Shown here: one piece after another, positions 62,089 through 64,000 of the stretch
How the letters are laid out: each line of letters opens with the position of its first letter
Position numbering within the stretch: the first letter of the stretch is position 1
The notes under the pieces: model-generated
Database searches by the model: none
The model's input: the letters and a program-made list of their open reading frames with translations, nothing else
What the model was told of the DNA's origin: nothing
Assembly (NCBI RefSeq): GCF_029201565.1
Contig: NZ_CP104002.1
Location: forward strand, 823,001-887,000
Direction of reading: 5' to 3'
DNA length: 64,000 nt
Origin: Devosia sp. SD17-2
GTDB taxonomy: Bacteria; Pseudomonadota; Alphaproteobacteria; Rhizobiales; Devosiaceae
Translations under genes and position numbers: made by a program

Positions 62089-63210
62089 ATGGTTCGATTT
62101 CTGCACAGTTCTGATCTTCACCTGGGAAAACGCTTCGGGAATTATTCCGAGGATTTGCGCGGGCGGCTGCGGGAAGCGCGGCACGGAGTGCTGGGGCGGC
62201 TCGCCGAGGCGGCGCGGCGGGAGGGTGCGACAGCGATCCTTCTCGCGGGCGACAGTTTTGATACCGAAACCCCCGCAGAAGCCGTGTTGCGCCAGGCACT
62301 GGCCGAAATGGGTCGGCATGGCGATCTCAGCTGGATTGTCCTGCCGGGCAACCACGACAGCCTGCAGGCCGACCAGCTGTGGGACGGCGTGCGCGGCGCT
62401 GCGCCGGCCAATGTGACACTGGCGCTGGCCAATGCGCCGATTGCGCTGGGCGCAGAAGCGGTGGTGCTGCCTTCGCCCTGCACGACGCGGCGGCCGGGGC
62501 GCGACCTCACCGATTGGATGGATGGGGCGGCCTCGAGCGAGGGCGTGGTGCGCATCGGGCTGGCACATGGACCGATCCAGACATTTTCCGAAGATGGCGT
62601 GGCCGGCGACGTGATCGCGCCCGATCGGGCGAAGCGGGCTGGGCTCGATTATCTGGCGCTGGGGGACTGGCATGGGCAGATCGCGGTCAATGAGCGGACC
62701 TATTATAGCGGATCGCCCGAGCCGGATCGGTTCAAACACGAGCGGCCGGGGCAGGCGCTGCTGGTGAGCCTCGCCGCTCCCGGGGCGGTGCCGGAGGTGC
62801 GGGGACTGGATGTCGGGCAGTTCTCCTGGCGCACGCTGACGCTTGATCTTCTGGCGGGAGAAGACGGGGTGGCGTTGCTGCAGGGGCTGTTGCCGGGAGA
62901 GGCGCGGCGCGAGGCGCTTTTGCGGATCGTGCTGCGGGGACGCACGGGGCTCGCGGCGCGCAGCCAGTTCATCGCGGCGATCAAGGCCGTGGCGCCGGAG
63001 TTCGCGCATCTTGAAACAGACGATGGGGAACTCGTGACCCAGAGCGAAGTGGGCGACCTTGATCGGATCGATCATGCGGGGGCCCTCAGGGTTGCGGCCG
63101 ATGGCCTGCTTGAAGAGAGCAGTGACGCGTCGCGGTCCGAAGAGGAGCGGGATATCGCGGCGGCGGCGCTGGTGCGGCTGTTTTCCTATTGCGAAGAGGT
63201 CGGGCCATGA
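62089..63210 (+). CDS. DNA repair exonuclease, SbcD/YhaO-like metallophosphatase
   Basis: 373 residues. Calcineurin-type metal motifs occur in order: SSDLHLGKRFG (D, H), LAGDSFDTE (GD), LPGNHDS (GNHD), LAHG and ALGDWHGQ (GDxH). The family cuts DNA ends with a partner ATPase, as in SbcCD or Mre11-Rad50. Its stop overlaps the start of such an ATPase gene (ATGA). Length and partner are closer to YhaO-YhaN than to classical SbcCD. Confidence 0.9.
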   Translation: MVRFLHSSDLHLGKRFGNYSEDLRGRLREARHGVLGRLAEAARREGATAILLAGDSFDTETPAEAVLRQALAEMGRHGDLSWIVLPGNHDSLQADQLWDGVRGAAPANVTLALANAPIALGAEAVVLPSPCTTRRPGRDLTDWMDGAASSEGVVRIGLAHGPIQTFSEDGVAGDVIAPDRAKRAGLDYLALGDWHGQIAVNERTYYSGSPEPDRFKHERPGQALLVSLAAPGAVPEVRGLDVGQFSWRTLTLDLLAGEDGVALLQGLLPGEARREALLRIVLRGRTGLAARSQFIAAIKAVAPEFAHLETDDGELVTQSEVGDLDRIDHAGALRVAADGLLEESSDASRSEEERDIAAAALVRLFSYCEEVGP

Positions 63211-64000
63211 AGCTCACGGCACTGCGGCTGCACAATGTGCGCCGCTTCGGCGGGCGGGGTGTGGCCATTGAAGGCATTGGGGCTGGGGTCAATGTGCTCT
63301 CGGCGGCCAATGAACACGGCAAGTCGACGGCATTCGAGGCGCTGCACGCGCTGTTTTTCCAGCCGCACAGCGGGACCGGCAAGGCGGTGCAATCGCTGCG
63401 GCCCTATAGCGGCGGCAATCCGCTGGTTGAAGCCGATATCGTCAGTGGGGAGGGCCGGTTTCGGCTGACCAAGCAGTTTTATGGCGGCAAACGCGCCAGT
63501 GTGACCGATCTCGGTACCGGGCGGTTGATCGCTCAGGCCGATGAGGCGGAAGCCTTTATTGCGGAGCTGACGCGGGGAGGGGCCGGGGGACCGGCGGGCC
63601 TCTTGTGGGTGCGGCAGGGGCTGACCGGCATCGAGCAGCGCAGCAAGGGCGAGGAAGAGGGCGAGCGGCGGGTGCGCGAGACGCTGCTCACCTCGGTGCA
63701 GGGCGAGGTGGAAGCGCTGACCGGCGGGCGGCGCATGGCCAAGATATTGGCGGCCTGCGAGGCGGAGCTGGCGCCGTTGGTGACGGCGACGGGGCGGCCG
63801 AAGGCGGGCGGGCGGTTTGCCATTGCCCTTGAAGAGCTTGAGCGTCTGTCGGCGGAAGAGGCGCGGCTGGCGGTGGAAATGACGGCCTTGCGCGATGCGC
63901 TCGAGCGCCGCCGGGCCACGCGGCAGCGGTTGGCCGAAGTGGACAATGCCGAAGAAAAGGCGCGGCGTCGCAGCGATACACTGGCCGCCGAGGCGGCTTA
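63207..64000 (+). CDS. SbcC/YhaN-like ATPase, N-terminal part (runs off window)
   Basis: The first 264 codons are visible. The start is MKLTALRLHNVRRFGGRG, and the Walker A loop is AANEHGKST, as in YhaN and Rad50-type ATPases. A Q-loop-like segment LLWVRQGLTGIEQ follows at about residue 135. From about residue 210 the sequence turns into a coiled coil rich in Glu, Arg and Ala. The rest, including the signature and Walker B, lies beyond the window. It should form a DNA-end-processing complex with the exonuclease. Confidence 0.88.
   Translation, partial: MKLTALRLHNVRRFGGRGVAIEGIGAGVNVLSAANEHGKSTAFEALHALFFQPHSGTGKAVQSLRPYSGGNPLVEADIVSGEGRFRLTKQFYGGKRASVTDLGTGRLIAQADEAEAFIAELTRGGAGGPAGLLWVRQGLTGIEQRSKGEEEGERRVRETLLTSVQGEVEALTGGRRMAKILAACEAELAPLVTATGRPKAGGRFAIALEELERLSAEEARLAVEMTALRDALERRRATRQRLAEVDNAEEKARRRSDTLAAEAA

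Noticed and set aside
1..64000. CRISPR array, rRNA operon or replication origin
   Set aside because: No regularly spaced direct repeats, no rRNA sequence and no cluster of DnaA boxes were seen.

Overview
The window reads as chromosome of a high-GC alphaproteobacterium of the Hyphomicrobiales, most like Devosia or a relative. This is an inference from gene content: an rpmH-rnpA-yidC-engB cluster, an argB/pyrimidine-nucleotidase neighbourhood, many sugar, peptide and polyamine-type ABC importers, an EcfG-type promoter, a DUF3606/DUF3618/YihY stress block, and dispersed GC-rich palindromes between genes. No phage, plasmid or CRISPR locus was seen. There is one insertion sequence, and the last gene runs off the right edge.

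Layout. 0-16.5 kb is mostly minus-strand housekeeping: a SmtB-type metal repressor, an ABC exporter, a pyrimidine 5'-nucleotidase, ilvA, a TSUP permease, argB, engB, yidC, rnpA and rpmH. An intact IS110-group element (3395-4535) sits in this part. A plus-strand block (9.6-13.3 kb: ECF sigma, RskA-like anti-sigma, fasciclin, MsrB, amidotransferase) separates argB from engB. 16.6-19.8 kb holds a flavoprotein lacking its redox cysteines, an orphan histidine kinase and tRNA-Arg(ACG). 20-27.7 kb is a carbohydrate locus: a binding protein, two permeases and an ATPase, a clan-J glycosidase, a serine hydrolase and a LacI regulator, with the same 18-bp palindrome at both catabolic promoters. 27.7-38.2 kb carries three different M81 (MlrC-like) metallopeptidases and a complete oligopeptide-type importer.

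38.4-46.5 kb is a stress block: SRPBCC protein, formaldehyde-dehydrogenase-like enzyme, holin-like/DUF3618/YihY proteins behind an EcfG-type promoter, two tiny proteins, aldo/keto reductase, and a Crp/Fnr regulator. 46.9-51.3 kb holds a cysteine-free molybdopterin-fold protein beside a GGDEF-EAL protein, then a glycine-rich DUF4214 protein. 51.4-61.2 kb has a MYG1-like protein, an SDR, a PotABCD-type importer, a HisD paralogue, a zinc dehydrogenase and an aminoglycoside-phosphotransferase-fold protein, apparently one catabolic operon of unknown substrate. 61.4-64 kb has a cold-shock protein and an SbcD/SbcC-like pair.

The strongest discovery is the IS110 element. The 185 bases before its transposase fold as a bridge RNA, and all four guide segments can be assigned. 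The target guides match the loop of the dispersed palindrome that the element has split, and the donor guides match its own ends.
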